15,904 bases of DNA. Origin: an uncultured Eudoraea sp. Lineage in GTDB: Bacteria > Bacteroidota > Bacteroidia > Flavobacteriales > Flavobacteriaceae. The translations under genes were made by a program, and so were the position numbers. Below, piece by piece: positions 6,766 to 14,272 of the stretch (the first letter of the stretch is position 1; the number at the start of each line of letters is the position of its first letter). Location of the stretch: NCBI GenBank assembly GCA_905479615.1, contig CAJQNH010000149.1, positions 1 to 15,904 of the forward strand. The letters are read 5' to 3'. The notes under the pieces are model-generated. The model was not told where the DNA came from and did not search any database. It saw only the letters and a list, made by a program, of their open reading frames with translations.

Positions 6766-7830
6766 ATGAATAGTAAGAATAACTCAACCTCAAAATTTCC
6801 TTTTATAATAAGCCTGGCTGCCTTTATTATTGTAATTACAGGGTTAATTTACGGGGCTTCGCTAATCACCCCAATTTTAATGGCATTGTTTATTTCTATT
6901 ATTTGTACACAACCCATTACGTATCTTATGAAAAAGAAGGTACCACAAGGTCTTGCTGTTTTAATTGTGTTTACCCTGCTCATAGGCATCTTTTTTGGAT
7001 TTGGAGAGCTAATAGGGAGTTCTCTGTCTTCCTTTTCCAAAAATGCCGGGATATATGAAGAAAACCTGAATAAAATTGGTATTTCTTTTGTAAATTTTTT
7101 TAATGATCTTGGGTTTGATATTTCCTTTGATAAAATGGAAGGATTGATGGAACCTTCTAAGATCATGGGTTTTACTGCCGGGGCACTAAGTGAACTGGGG
7201 GGATTTATGGGTAATTTATTAACGATTCTTTTTTTGGTTCTATTTCTTCTATTGGAATTGGATGATATTTCAGTAAAGGTAGGTGCGATCTTAAAAGACT
7301 ATTCAGCTAATTATTCTTTTTTTGATGTTATTGCCAAGAGCATTCGTCATTATCTTTCAATTAAAACTCTTACAAGTCTTTTAACCGGAATTGTACTTTG
7401 GATCATTCTGGCAATAATTGGTGTTGACTACGCTATCTTATGGGGCTTAATAGCCTTTTTATTAAATTATATTCCAACTATTGGTTCTTTTATAGCAGCT
7501 TTTCCTGCCGTTTTATTTGCGTTGGTTCAATTGGGATTTGGGGGCGCTTTTGCCGCTCTTATAGCATTTGTTGCAGTGAATATAATCATAGGAAGTATTG
7601 TTGAGCCAAAAATGATGGGCCAGGGATTGGGATTATCTACAGCGATTGTATTCGTATCCCTTATTTTTTGGGGATTCGTTTTTGGTACTGTAGGCATGTT
7701 TTTATCTGTTCCTCTAACTATGACCATGAAAGTCATTTTGGAGCAAAATCCAAAGACAAAATGGATAGCCATTGTCCTGGGAACAAAAAAAGATGCAGAA
7801 GCTATGATTAATGAAAATAGATCCAACTAA
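6766..7830 (+). CDS. AI-2E/PerM family transporter (UPF0118)
   Basis: This 354-residue polytopic membrane protein matches the AI-2E transporter superfamily in length and layout. There are two N-terminal helices (12-50), a helix near 65-85, an extracytoplasmic segment, then clustered helices at about 150-165, 200-270 and 285-330. The C-terminal family hallmark EPK-M-MGQGLGLS (284-295), followed by FWGFVFGTVGMFLSVPLT (306-323), is clear. Members export small molecules or act as Na+(Li+)/H+ antiporters; the label AI-2 transport is not safe without experiment. With two ion channels just upstream, an ion-antiport function would fit well. It is the last gene of the plus-strand series. An ATG at 6762 is followed by TAG after three codons, so the ATG at 6766 is used. 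Confidence 0.92.
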   Translation: MNSKNNSTSKFPFIISLAAFIIVITGLIYGASLITPILMALFISIICTQPITYLMKKKVPQGLAVLIVFTLLIGIFFGFGELIGSSLSSFSKNAGIYEENLNKIGISFVNFFNDLGFDISFDKMEGLMEPSKIMGFTAGALSELGGFMGNLLTILFLVLFLLLELDDISVKVGAILKDYSANYSFFDVIAKSIRHYLSIKTLTSLLTGIVLWIILAIIGVDYAILWGLIAFLLNYIPTIGSFIAAFPAVLFALVQLGFGGAFAALIAFVAVNIIIGSIVEPKMMGQGLGLSTAIVFVSLIFWGFVFGTVGMFLSVPLTMTMKVILEQNPKTKWIAIVLGTKKDAEAMINENRSN

Positions 7831-7949
7831 CCGGCAGAAGGTAAAAATACTTTACAATATAATTAGTCAATTATAGTCATTTGTAGATCAAAAGACCATT
7901 CTTTTATAACCTTCACAACCGCTAGGCCACCACTAATCTTACCACATGT
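7831..7949. other. convergent intergenic region
   Basis: This 119-bp gap lies between two converging genes. Only weak foldbacks are seen: GTAAA/TTTAC (7841-7855) and AAAAGA-CCAT-TCTTTT (7890-7905). The second, being symmetric and U-rich on both strands, could act as a weak bidirectional terminator. Confidence 0.35.
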
Positions 7950-8576
7950 TTAATTCTCCATTTCTTGTAGTTTGGTAAGCGCCTCCGATTTGGAATTCAC
8001 ATCAAGTTTTAAATAGATATTCTGAATATGAAAATTTACCGTGCTCGTTGTAACAAAGAGCTTGTCGGCTATTAGCTTGTATGTTGCACCCTGACACAGA
8101 TAATCAATTATTTGATTTTCCCTTTCGGAAAAAGTGTTATATGATTTTCTGTGAAACATGGATATCACCGCTTTAACAATGTCATTACTCATGGTGGCAC
8201 CTTCAAATTTGATAGAATTTAAGGCATTGTACAACCTTTTTCTGGTCACGGGTTTGGTCAGATAACCATTTGCCCGATTTTTGAAAGCCCTTTTTATAAC
8301 CTCAAAGCCGTTTTGGGCACTTATCATAATAATTTTTACATCAGGATCCTTTTTTCTGAACATTCCAATTCCTTGAATGCCGCATACGTTGGGCATAGAT
8401 ACTTCAGAAACAATTATATCGGGTAATAGATCATCATAATCTTTTAAGGCTTCCTCTACCGAAACATAAATTCCTTGAAGGGAATAATCCTGGTAGGTTT
8501 CAAAATAGTACCTGTATGCCGCATGAAATAAACGATCATTATCTATAACAATTATTTTAAGGATATTAGATTTCAT
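7950..8576 (-). CDS. LuxR/FixJ-type response regulator with Asp-to-Glu phospho-site
   Basis: This 208-residue protein has a receiver domain (about 5-125) and a LuxR-type helix-turn-helix (about 147-205). Acidic-pocket residues D12 and D14, S86 and K108 (in YLTKP) are all present. The phospho-acceptor position, the D of the usual D-x-x-MP, is E58 in 'SEVSMP'. Glu at this site often mimics the phosphorylated state, so the protein may be constitutively active or respond to something other than a kinase. The DNA-binding part is intact: FSERENQIIDYLCQG, then IADKLFVTTSTVNFHIQNIYLKL. No histidine kinase is next to it; the upstream side is an 830-bp gene-free stretch and the downstream neighbour converges on it. 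The target genes are unknown. Start: an ATG at 8576, the only one that keeps the first receiver strand. Confidence 0.9.
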   Translation of the reverse strand: MKSNILKIIVIDNDRLFHAAYRYYFETYQDYSLQGIYVSVEEALKDYDDLLPDIIVSEVSMPNVCGIQGIGMFRKKDPDVKIIMISAQNGFEVIKRAFKNRANGYLTKPVTRKRLYNALNSIKFEGATMSNDIVKAVISMFHRKSYNTFSERENQIIDYLCQGATYKLIADKLFVTTSTVNFHIQNIYLKLDVNSKSEALTKLQEMEN

Positions 8577-9406
8577 ATCTATTAGTATTTTGGGGTTTAA
8601 ATATTAAGAAAATAAGAAATTAAAAGTTTGAAAATGAGCAAGTTAATATGGATAAATCATTGCTCAGTCAGCAATTTTTAAGCCATAGTAAATGGGGATG
8701 TATACTAGGAAAGATACTAGCCATCAATCTCATAAAATGAAATCAAATTTGATGTTAATGCCTTAAAACAACAATTATCTGTTTTAAGAATTAGGAGCAC
8801 CATTGAATAGAAATACATCCAATCTTGTTAACCTTATTAGGAACTGAATAATTCCAGAAGCTGATAAGATAAACAAGAATAAAAACGGTATTTACTATAC
8901 TTTAAATGGGAGCCTCTTTTAAGAAGATTACGGGATAAGCTCTTGTTTTTGGCCTGCTTTGCGGGCTGCTTTTGGGGTAATTTTGAGTCTGCATATTATG
9001 GGGTTTTGGGGGTTGAGCGAATGTTATTCTGTTACTTTTATATTTTAAATATATATAAAAAACATAAAAACACTGAGATAACGTAAGTATTTTCGTTCAA
9101 ATGCAAACTAACTAGTCTGTAATCTTGTCTATTTTTGCCATTAGTTATAGCAAAAAATACTCTGGGAAGTATAGTTTTTAAAACAAATCTTGTTTAGAAA
9201 CACATAGCTAAACCGATGCATTGCTGCAAAAATTGAATAACTTCGAAATTAACGAGTTCAAATAGAAAGCAAGCCTAATCGCTTATGACTCATGATTAAT
9301 TACACTGATTAGAATTCCATAAGCAGGACACACAATTATTTATGGATAACTAGTTACCAGTATAACAGACAACTATTTTATTGTTCTTATTGTCCTTGAA
9401 AAATCA
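8577..9406. other. 830-bp gene-free stretch
   Basis: No credible protein gene was found. It contains a small palindrome ATCAAATTTGAT (8742-8753), a G-rich island with a GC hairpin (8952-9012), an open but start-less frame at 8883-9086 with a 21-codon ATG-initiated tail from 9021, an AT-palindromic tract near 9039-9060 and an isolated perfect -7 match TATTTTTG (9130-9137) with no partner TTG. It presumably also carries the promoter of the response regulator, which could not be identified. Confidence 0.6.
8952..9012 (+). other. G-rich island with GC hairpin
   Basis: GCCTGC (8952-8957) and GCGGGC (8961-8966) form a six-pair hairpin with one G-T wobble around TTT. G-runs follow on the same strand at 8963-8965, 8974-8977, 9000-9003 and 9008-9012. 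The composition contrasts sharply with the AT-rich surroundings. It could be part of a structured RNA, a remnant of transferred DNA or a G-quadruplex-prone segment. No function is assigned. Confidence 0.4.
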
Positions 9407-11233
9407 TTAATCTTCATACATAAGATCAGCAGTTGCCGGGGGATTGTCAACCTGCATGATCCACTTTTCATCATTATATTTTCCATTTAAATGAGAAACA
9501 TAAGCGATCTCGGCTTCTTCCTTAACTTTAAAATCAGCCAAATAAACATAATACAAACCATTTTTCTTATTGTAAAATTGTTTCGCATTCAACCCCTGTT
9601 CATTCAGCTGATTCATAAAAGCATTTAAATATTTCTTGTTTTTATATACGTTGGCGATTACATAATAACCAGATTGTACGCCAATATCCGTTAGATTACT
9701 AATTTTTATGGGAAGCTTAATATATTCCTTACGCTCCGCCTCAGTTAAGCTATTATTAGATGTTTTTAGTTCCAGGTTATTAGTTGTTTCGAACTCCCTG
9801 TCGTTAGAAACCATTACTGTATTCTCCGGATTGTTGAAATCCTGTAGATTGGATTTAATACTATTTTCAACATCACTTCGCAAAATTCTTACGATCATTT
9901 CAAACTTTTTCTCGAATTGGGAGTTACGCGCATTCTCTATAGAGTCCTGTCTTAATATTAGCTCGTCCAAAATTAATCGGTTTTGGTAAGCCAGAGTATT
10001 GGGATCTTCCTCTTTTTCAATTGTATATGCCACAAGTGTAGTTTGAGGTGTATTTTTTACATCTTTATTTTTGCCGGCAGGAGATTTATTTTTATCTGCA
10101 GTTGTTTTATTTTGAGCACTGGTCAATTTAGCTATTTGTGCTTCATACTTTCTGGTAAGTTCGTCAATCTGATTCTTCTTGTCTTTATTTTGATTCTCCT
10201 TTAATTGCGCCATTTGTTCTTCATAATTTTGAACAATTTCATCAATTCTGTTTTCTTCAGATTTTACTACATATCCACCCAGGGCAGAAGGTTGGTTTTT
10301 GAAAGTATATGCCAATGACAATTCATGGTTCCAGCCAAATGCGGCATTCTGATCCAGGACATTTTTTTCTACCAAATACCCGAGAGATAATTTTCTACTA
10401 AGATTAAAACCTAAACCTATCGACATTCCATAGGTATCATCCAGTGTGCTTTGAAACCAGCCATATTTAGGTAATTCAAGGATAACAGATCCTACATAAG
10501 ACAGACTCCCATCTATATTTTGGCCTAATTGAACAAGCGGCATTAACCTGGCGTTTGCGAATAAACCATATTTAGTCATAAATGCGTGCGTATATTGTAG
10601 CGATGTTTTTACAGTTTTGGTATTAAAACTCGTTAAAAATTCATTAGTGGTCTGGCTGTATCTGATAAGATCCTCCGCGTAGATTCCGATATCAAAATTC
10701 CCATAGGAGAAAGTAATTCCCGGCTGTATAGCGATCTTATTTTCTAATTTTGCTTCCAGTATTTGGGGGTCATTTTCTGTGGCAACCACACGATTTTTAT
10801 CCAGCCCTAAGCTGTAATAGGTAACGTTTGTACCAAATGTTAATTTACTTTTCGAACCCAATTGCACAGAAGTAGCGTAATTAGCATTAAAGCCAAACTC
10901 CTGTATAACACCAATTCGTTGACTATAAACACCTATACCCAATGCGGTATGTTCATTAAATTTATTGCTAAATCCTAAATAATAGTTTTGATTATTATCT
11001 TCAAAAGCAGCATACTGATTTCGGTGCAGAATATTCAGATATGATTTATTTTCCCTAACCAATGAAAATGTAGGATTTATTAAGAACCTATTAAAAAACA
11101 ACTGATTGTGATAGGCAGTGTTTGTACTTAGATCAGAGATTGCTTCCTGACCGTAAGTAGCTTGAATACAGAAAATCAGGCAAAAAACTATAAGTACGAA
11201 TACTTTCTTAATTATGTAGGTGTTACAGTTCAT
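9407..11233 (-). CDS. PorP/SprF-type outer-membrane protein fused to a C-terminal SPOR domain
   Basis: This is 608 residues. Residues 1-28 form a signal peptide ending ATYG-Q. Residues about 30-313 form the PorP/SprF beta-barrel found in type IX secretion and gliding gene sets: the N-terminal 'YHNQLFFNRFLINPTFS' (41-57) is the family's opening motif and repeated G-x-G strands follow. Residues 325-390 are a Lys/Glu/Gln-rich coiled-coil with an imperfect duplicated unit ([RQ]IDE-x5-YE-x-Q-x-A-x-L) and then a basic NK-rich linker. Residues 521-597 (GYYVIANVYKN... to ...WIMQVDN) look like a SPOR domain, which binds denuded peptidoglycan glycan strands. The fusion would tie an outer-membrane barrel to the cell wall. 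Family members help export and anchor adhesins with type B sorting domains, but no such adhesin is in the window. It lies 209 bp downstream of the PD40 gene. Confidence 0.85.
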   Translation of the reverse strand: MNCNTYIIKKVFVLIVFCLIFCIQATYGQEAISDLSTNTAYHNQLFFNRFLINPTFSLVRENKSYLNILHRNQYAAFEDNNQNYYLGFSNKFNEHTALGIGVYSQRIGVIQEFGFNANYATSVQLGSKSKLTFGTNVTYYSLGLDKNRVVATENDPQILEAKLENKIAIQPGITFSYGNFDIGIYAEDLIRYSQTTNEFLTSFNTKTVKTSLQYTHAFMTKYGLFANARLMPLVQLGQNIDGSLSYVGSVILELPKYGWFQSTLDDTYGMSIGLGFNLSRKLSLGYLVEKNVLDQNAAFGWNHELSLAYTFKNQPSALGGYVVKSEENRIDEIVQNYEEQMAQLKENQNKDKKNQIDELTRKYEAQIAKLTSAQNKTTADKNKSPAGKNKDVKNTPQTTLVAYTIEKEEDPNTLAYQNRLILDELILRQDSIENARNSQFEKKFEMIVRILRSDVENSIKSNLQDFNNPENTVMVSNDREFETTNNLELKTSNNSLTEAERKEYIKLPIKISNLTDIGVQSGYYVIANVYKNKKYLNAFMNQLNEQGLNAKQFYNKKNGLYYVYLADFKVKEEAEIAYVSHLNGKYNDEKWIMQVDNPPATADLMYED

Positions 11234-11442
11234 CTGATGGAAATTTAAAGTTTATTCTGAATACTTATAATCCGATTTGTAGTTTTTAAACTAGTGTTGA
11301 TCGGGTTGGATAATTCGAAAAATTTCTTATAAACTATGTGTATTTTTTACTGAATACTTGTTTTGAAACCTTCGATCCTGGGGCTGCCAAATAGCGTATT
11401 GGTGTGTGACCATTTGATTATAGTTATAGCTACGCTTAACCT

Positions 11443-12696
11443 TTAATCATCGTCATAAACGGAGCTTGCGAAATTTACTTTTACATCATTGCTAAAAACT
11501 TCTGCAAAATTATATCCGCCATTTTCCTCTTGTTGGTCTTTTTGGGGATTCGAGAAAGAGAACGCCACTTGCTGAGTGGTATCTTCAGCATTTCCGCGAT
11601 TAGACATGACATAGCCCATTCCATTTCCGGTAAGGGAAATTGCAAAATCATCTTTATCGCTATTAATAGGGCTACCTAAGTTGACAGACCAGCCCACTTT
11701 TTTATTAAATACCTGTACCATAAATACATCCAGTCCACCGTGGCCTTTATGACCATCTGATGCAAAAAATAGGGTAGTACCTCCTGCGAGATTAGGATAT
11801 AGGTCGTTCTTTTTTGTATTTACCTTTTCACCCAAATTCTTTGCAACACCCATGCTACCATCCTTTTTTATTGCTGATACATAGATATCGTATTTTCCAA
11901 AAGTACCTGGCATGTCTGAGGCAAAAAACAATCGTTTGCCGTCATGAGTAACTGTAGGGTGCATACTTGAATAATATTTAGGAGATAATGCAACTTCTTT
12001 AATATTTTCCCATTGTCCATTTATCTTTTCTGCCCTGTAGATTTTATGAACTAATTGTTTTTTAGAGAAAACACCATACTTGGGTTGTATATAACTGGCT
12101 TTACTAAAATAAGCGGTGTTACCATCTGCCGTAACCGTAATGGGGGTTTTATAGGCATTTTTGTAATTAAATGTTTTATCATTTAAGACCACTAAATCAT
12201 TTTCCCCTTCCAATACCTGTTGCGCAAGGTCGGATAGTGATTCATTGATATTATTTGATAAACCTTTTACGGAGTTGTCATGATGGGCTAATGGCTCATC
12301 TATGCGGTATTCTGCCCTAATTTGTGCCAACCAGTTTTTGGTACCATGGGTACCGGCTATATCTGCTCCGGATGTCTTTTTCAGTGCATATTGATAGCGT
12401 TCAGAGTAACCGGAACTTAGGATACCATCTTCACTGATCGTTATCAGCTTTTTATACCAAAATACGGCAGTTTCGTAATTTTGATTTAAAAAATTGGCAT
12501 TGCCCAGATCTTCGTAGATTTCTTTGTCGGCGTACCCTAAGTTTAATAATTCCTGATAATTACTCGCCCGTTTACTGGCTTCATAAATATCCGGATTGGC
12601 AGATTTGGAAAGCTTAGGATTCTGCGCATACGATGAATAGCAAAAAAACGTTAGCATAAATCCTAAAGCTACTTTATAGGTTAAAGCATTCTTCAT
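11443..12696 (-). CDS. TPR/PD40-repeat protein, lacking the OmpA domain
   Basis: This 417-residue exported protein has a signal peptide at about 1-24 (MKNALTYKVALGF...SSYA/Q). A TPR-like helical pair lies at 55-87 (Y-A-D-K-E-I-YEDLGNANFLNQNYETAVFWYKKL). WD40-like PD40 repeats follow, at 245-273 (HPTVTHDGKRLFFASD... DIYVS), 299-327 (LYPNLAGGTTLFFASD... DVFMV) and a weaker one at 349-370. Related proteins encoded beside PorP/SprF genes usually continue into a peptidoglycan-binding OmpA domain and are around 650 residues; this one ends at VYDDD and no OmpA-like coding remnant is visible in the 209 bp downstream. The partner PorP protein carries a SPOR domain instead, so the wall-anchoring role may have moved. 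It probably works as a periplasmic beta-propeller subunit. Gene order is also unusual, with this gene upstream of the PorP gene. Confidence 0.85.
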   Translation of the reverse strand: MKNALTYKVALGFMLTFFCYSSYAQNPKLSKSANPDIYEASKRASNYQELLNLGYADKEIYEDLGNANFLNQNYETAVFWYKKLITISEDGILSSGYSERYQYALKKTSGADIAGTHGTKNWLAQIRAEYRIDEPLAHHDNSVKGLSNNINESLSDLAQQVLEGENDLVVLNDKTFNYKNAYKTPITVTADGNTAYFSKASYIQPKYGVFSKKQLVHKIYRAEKINGQWENIKEVALSPKYYSSMHPTVTHDGKRLFFASDMPGTFGKYDIYVSAIKKDGSMGVAKNLGEKVNTKKNDLYPNLAGGTTLFFASDGHKGHGGLDVFMVQVFNKKVGWSVNLGSPINSDKDDFAISLTGNGMGYVMSNRGNAEDTTQQVAFSFSNPQKDQQEENGGYNFAEVFSNDVKVNFASSVYDDD

Positions 12697-13192
12697 AGGT
12701 CAAGATATTGGGTTAATAACAATCCAAAGATCACAAAATGTTTGGAGCTATGACCTAGCAAAAATTCATAGGTTTTCGATAAATAGAGTCATTTATCGGA
12801 TGAATGGAAGAATAATAGGGGGTGTTTTTTTACTTTAAAGAGTTTCTTAAGAGCTTCTATGATTGGGTTTAATGGCTATTTCGTTTTGAAAAAAAGTTTT
12901 TGCTCATTTTTTGGAAAGAAACTATCTAAAATCTGTTATTTTTTGAAGAATTGAGAGGAAAATCATTTTTTTTAACATAAAGTGTAGCTCTTTTTAGTAG
13001 TAACCGATAGGAGATATTTAAATCGGAGCAGGCTATTTTACGGCTTAATAAAGGTCAGCTTGTTTTTTACTATTGCTGCTAACATAAAAGACTGTGCATA
13101 AACAAACTTGTCAATCGTCATATAAAACATCTCTGGAGAATAACTTCATTTATAAGATATTATTGTCAAGGTGTATTCAATTAACAGCTCCA
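12697..13192. other. 496-bp gene-free stretch upstream of the PD40 gene
   Basis: No gene was recognised on either strand. It is AT-rich with T-tracts. It should carry the minus-strand promoter of the PD40 gene. A -7-like AATTTTTG on the minus strand (12766-12759) and the inverted repeat just upstream (12777-12798) are the best candidates. Confidence 0.5.
12777..12798. promoter_or_regulatory. inverted repeat, candidate operator of the PD40-PorP genes
   Basis: CGATAAAT (12777-12784) and ATTTATCG (12791-12798) are perfectly complementary, separated by AGAGTC. On the minus strand it ends 10 bp before a -7-like AATTTTTG, which puts it where the -33 element should be, about 80-100 bp upstream of the PD40 start codon. 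This is the position expected of an operator, but the sequence does not match a known family's site. Confidence 0.35.
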
Positions 13193-13405
13193 TTAGTTTT
13201 TCTTATGTTTTTCCAGATGATGCTGCAGTAATCCTTTCAAACTCTCCAAATATTCCTTTAATACTACAATGTCAATATGGGGATGATTGGTAGCAGGAAT
13301 GGTCATTGGGTTTTCATCTAAAAACTGATAAAGTTCCGGGTATTCGGTCTCCATCATTGTGGTAAGCGTGGTAATTTCCTTCAGCATAATTTGTAATGCA
13401 TTCAT
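13193..13405 (-). CDS. small conserved hypothetical protein
   Basis: This 70-residue soluble protein is predicted to be all-alpha: helix about 1-30, a proline-containing middle (E30-N31-P32-M-T-I-P) with a His pair at 41 and 43 (NHPHID), helix about 46-68, and a Lys/His-rich end (HHLEKHKKN). There is no signal peptide. I recognise the pattern as one seen in other flavobacterial genomes but know of no function. It is divergent from the hydrolase/phosphoribosyltransferase pair, with a Crp/Fnr-type site in the shared 201-bp region placed for this gene's promoter. That context suggests a stress or oxygen-limitation protein. The ATG at 13405 is the first start after the predicted transcription start. 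Confidence 0.75.
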   Translation of the reverse strand: MNALQIMLKEITTLTTMMETEYPELYQFLDENPMTIPATNHPHIDIVVLKEYLESLKGLLQHHLEKHKKN

Positions 13406-13439
13406 GGCCCGGAGTTTAGGTAATTTTCTTTTTATTCAA

Positions 13440-13447
13440 TAAATCTA
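13440..13447 (-). promoter_or_regulatory. -7 element of the 70-residue protein gene
   Basis: On the minus strand it reads TAGATTTA, one mismatch to TAnnTTTG, exactly 23 bp from the palindrome at 13471-13482. The implied transcription start near 13434 leaves a leader of about 29 bases. Confidence 0.5.
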
Positions 13448-13470
13448 GCCAGTTCCTAAAATAAAAAAAA

Positions 13471-13482
13471 TGATCTAAATCA
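13471..13482 (-). promoter_or_regulatory. Crp/Fnr-type operator, site C, in a divergent promoter region
   Basis: TGATCTAAATCA fits TGAT-N4-ATCA. It lies between two divergent genes. Toward the minus-strand gene it has the 23-bp spacing to a -7 element shared by sites A, B and D. Toward the plus-strand hydrolase it lies 57 bp from that promoter's -7 element, about three helical turns further, which would suit class I activation. Confidence 0.6.
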
Positions 13483-13516
13483 GTTTAATTATTGCATATG
13501 GGAATGACCGAAATCA

Positions 13517-13547
13517 TTGCCTGACTTGTTTGTTATCAATTACTTTG
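13517..13547 (+). promoter_or_regulatory. promoter of the hydrolase-phosphoribosyltransferase pair
   Basis: TTG at 13517-13519, a 20-bp gap and TTACTTTG at 13540-13547 form a good match to the Bacteroidota promoter (TTG, about 19-21 bp, TAnnTTTG; one mismatch). The start would be near 13553, some 54 bases before the ATG at 13607. Confidence 0.5.
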
Positions 13548-13606
13548 AAAAATAGAATTATGGACATAATAAGCATAAACAAAAACAAATTAAAAATAGT
13601 TGAAGC

Positions 13607-14272
13607 ATGTTGTTAGAGGAAAAACATAAGACGATTGATATCCCTTTAAACCAGGTGGTTTTAAAAGGAAACCTTTTCATACCTGAAAACGCGAGGGCTT
13701 TGATACTTTTCTCGCACGGAAGCGGCAGCAGCAGGTTGAGCCCCAGAAATAACTATGTGGCTAGTGTGTTGCAGCACGAAGGGCTGGCCACCCTATTGTT
13801 CGATCTGTTAACTGAAGAAGAAGATCGGCTCTACAAAACCCGCTTTAATATTGATCTGTTGACTCAAAGATTGATCGACGTAACAGAATGGATAAAAACG
13901 CAAAAGGAAACCAAAGGATTACAATTGGCTTATTTTGGAGCCAGTACAGGCGCGGCCTCTGCATTAAGTGCTGCCGCATACTTTGGTGATGAAATTGCCG
14001 CTGTGGTCTCCAGGGGAGGAAGGCCAGATCTTGCAATGACCGAGTTGCATATGGTAACTGCGCCCACACTCTTGATCGTAGGTGGTTGGGACAAAGTGGT
14101 AATAGTACTGAATCAAAAAGCCTATAGTAAATTGAGATGTGAACAGAAACTGGAAATTGTCCCTGAAGCCACACATCTTTTTGAAGAACGTGGTAAATTG
14201 GAGGAAGTGGCGGCATTATCGGCAAAATGGTTTACGGATCATCTACAACCAAACAAAGCCAAAAATGTTTAG
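13607..14272 (+). CDS. alpha/beta hydrolase (dienelactone hydrolase-like)
   Basis: This 221-residue cytoplasmic enzyme has the full catalytic set of the alpha/beta hydrolase fold: an oxyanion-loop HGSGSS (37-42), the nucleophile elbow G-A-S113-T-G (111-115), an acid at D162 in 'GGWDKVV' and H190 in 'EATHLF'. The nucleophile is Ser, not the Cys of true dienelactone hydrolases, so an esterase or peptidase-like activity is more likely. There is no signal peptide. In several bacteria this hydrolase type is encoded next to, or fused with, a phosphoribosyltransferase. Here the following gene overlaps it by 8 bp (ATG at 14265, stop at 14270-14272), which implies translational coupling. The natural substrate is not known. 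The ATG at 13607 follows the best promoter of the region. Confidence 0.9.
   Translation: MLLEEKHKTIDIPLNQVVLKGNLFIPENARALILFSHGSGSSRLSPRNNYVASVLQHEGLATLLFDLLTEEEDRLYKTRFNIDLLTQRLIDVTEWIKTQKETKGLQLAYFGASTGAASALSAAAYFGDEIAAVVSRGGRPDLAMTELHMVTAPTLLIVGGWDKVVIVLNQKAYSKLRCEQKLEIVPEATHLFEERGKLEEVAALSAKWFTDHLQPNKAKNV

Noticed and set aside
6849..7166. 105-codon minus-strand frame opposite the AI-2E family gene
   Set aside because: It lies wholly within a well-supported membrane protein gene and has no independent signals.
8742..8753. ATCAAATTTGAT palindrome as a Crp/Fnr site
   Set aside because: The half-sites are in the opposite order (ATCA...TGAT) to the Fnr-type site, and no promoter element is spaced to it.
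9021..9086. Short protein gene from ATG 9021
   Set aside because: Only 21 codons, AT-biased, with no ribosome-binding or promoter support; kept only as part of the orphan-frame observation.
12435..12446. A fifth TGAT-N4-ATCA match (TGATCGTTATCA) inside the PD40 gene
   Set aside because: Neither strand has a -7-like element at 23 bp and no gene start lies nearby, so it is treated as chance. It acts as an internal control for the four accepted sites.
13845..14225. 126-codon open frame on the minus strand opposite the hydrolase
   Set aside because: It is a shadow of a gene with a complete catalytic triad; its product is low in conserved features and has no promoter.
14139..14264. Upstream extension of the phosphoribosyltransferase to an ATG at 14139
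   Set aside because: The extra 42 codons overlap the hydrolase gene in another frame and have no family-like sequence; the family normally starts at the MFRDR-type N-terminus.
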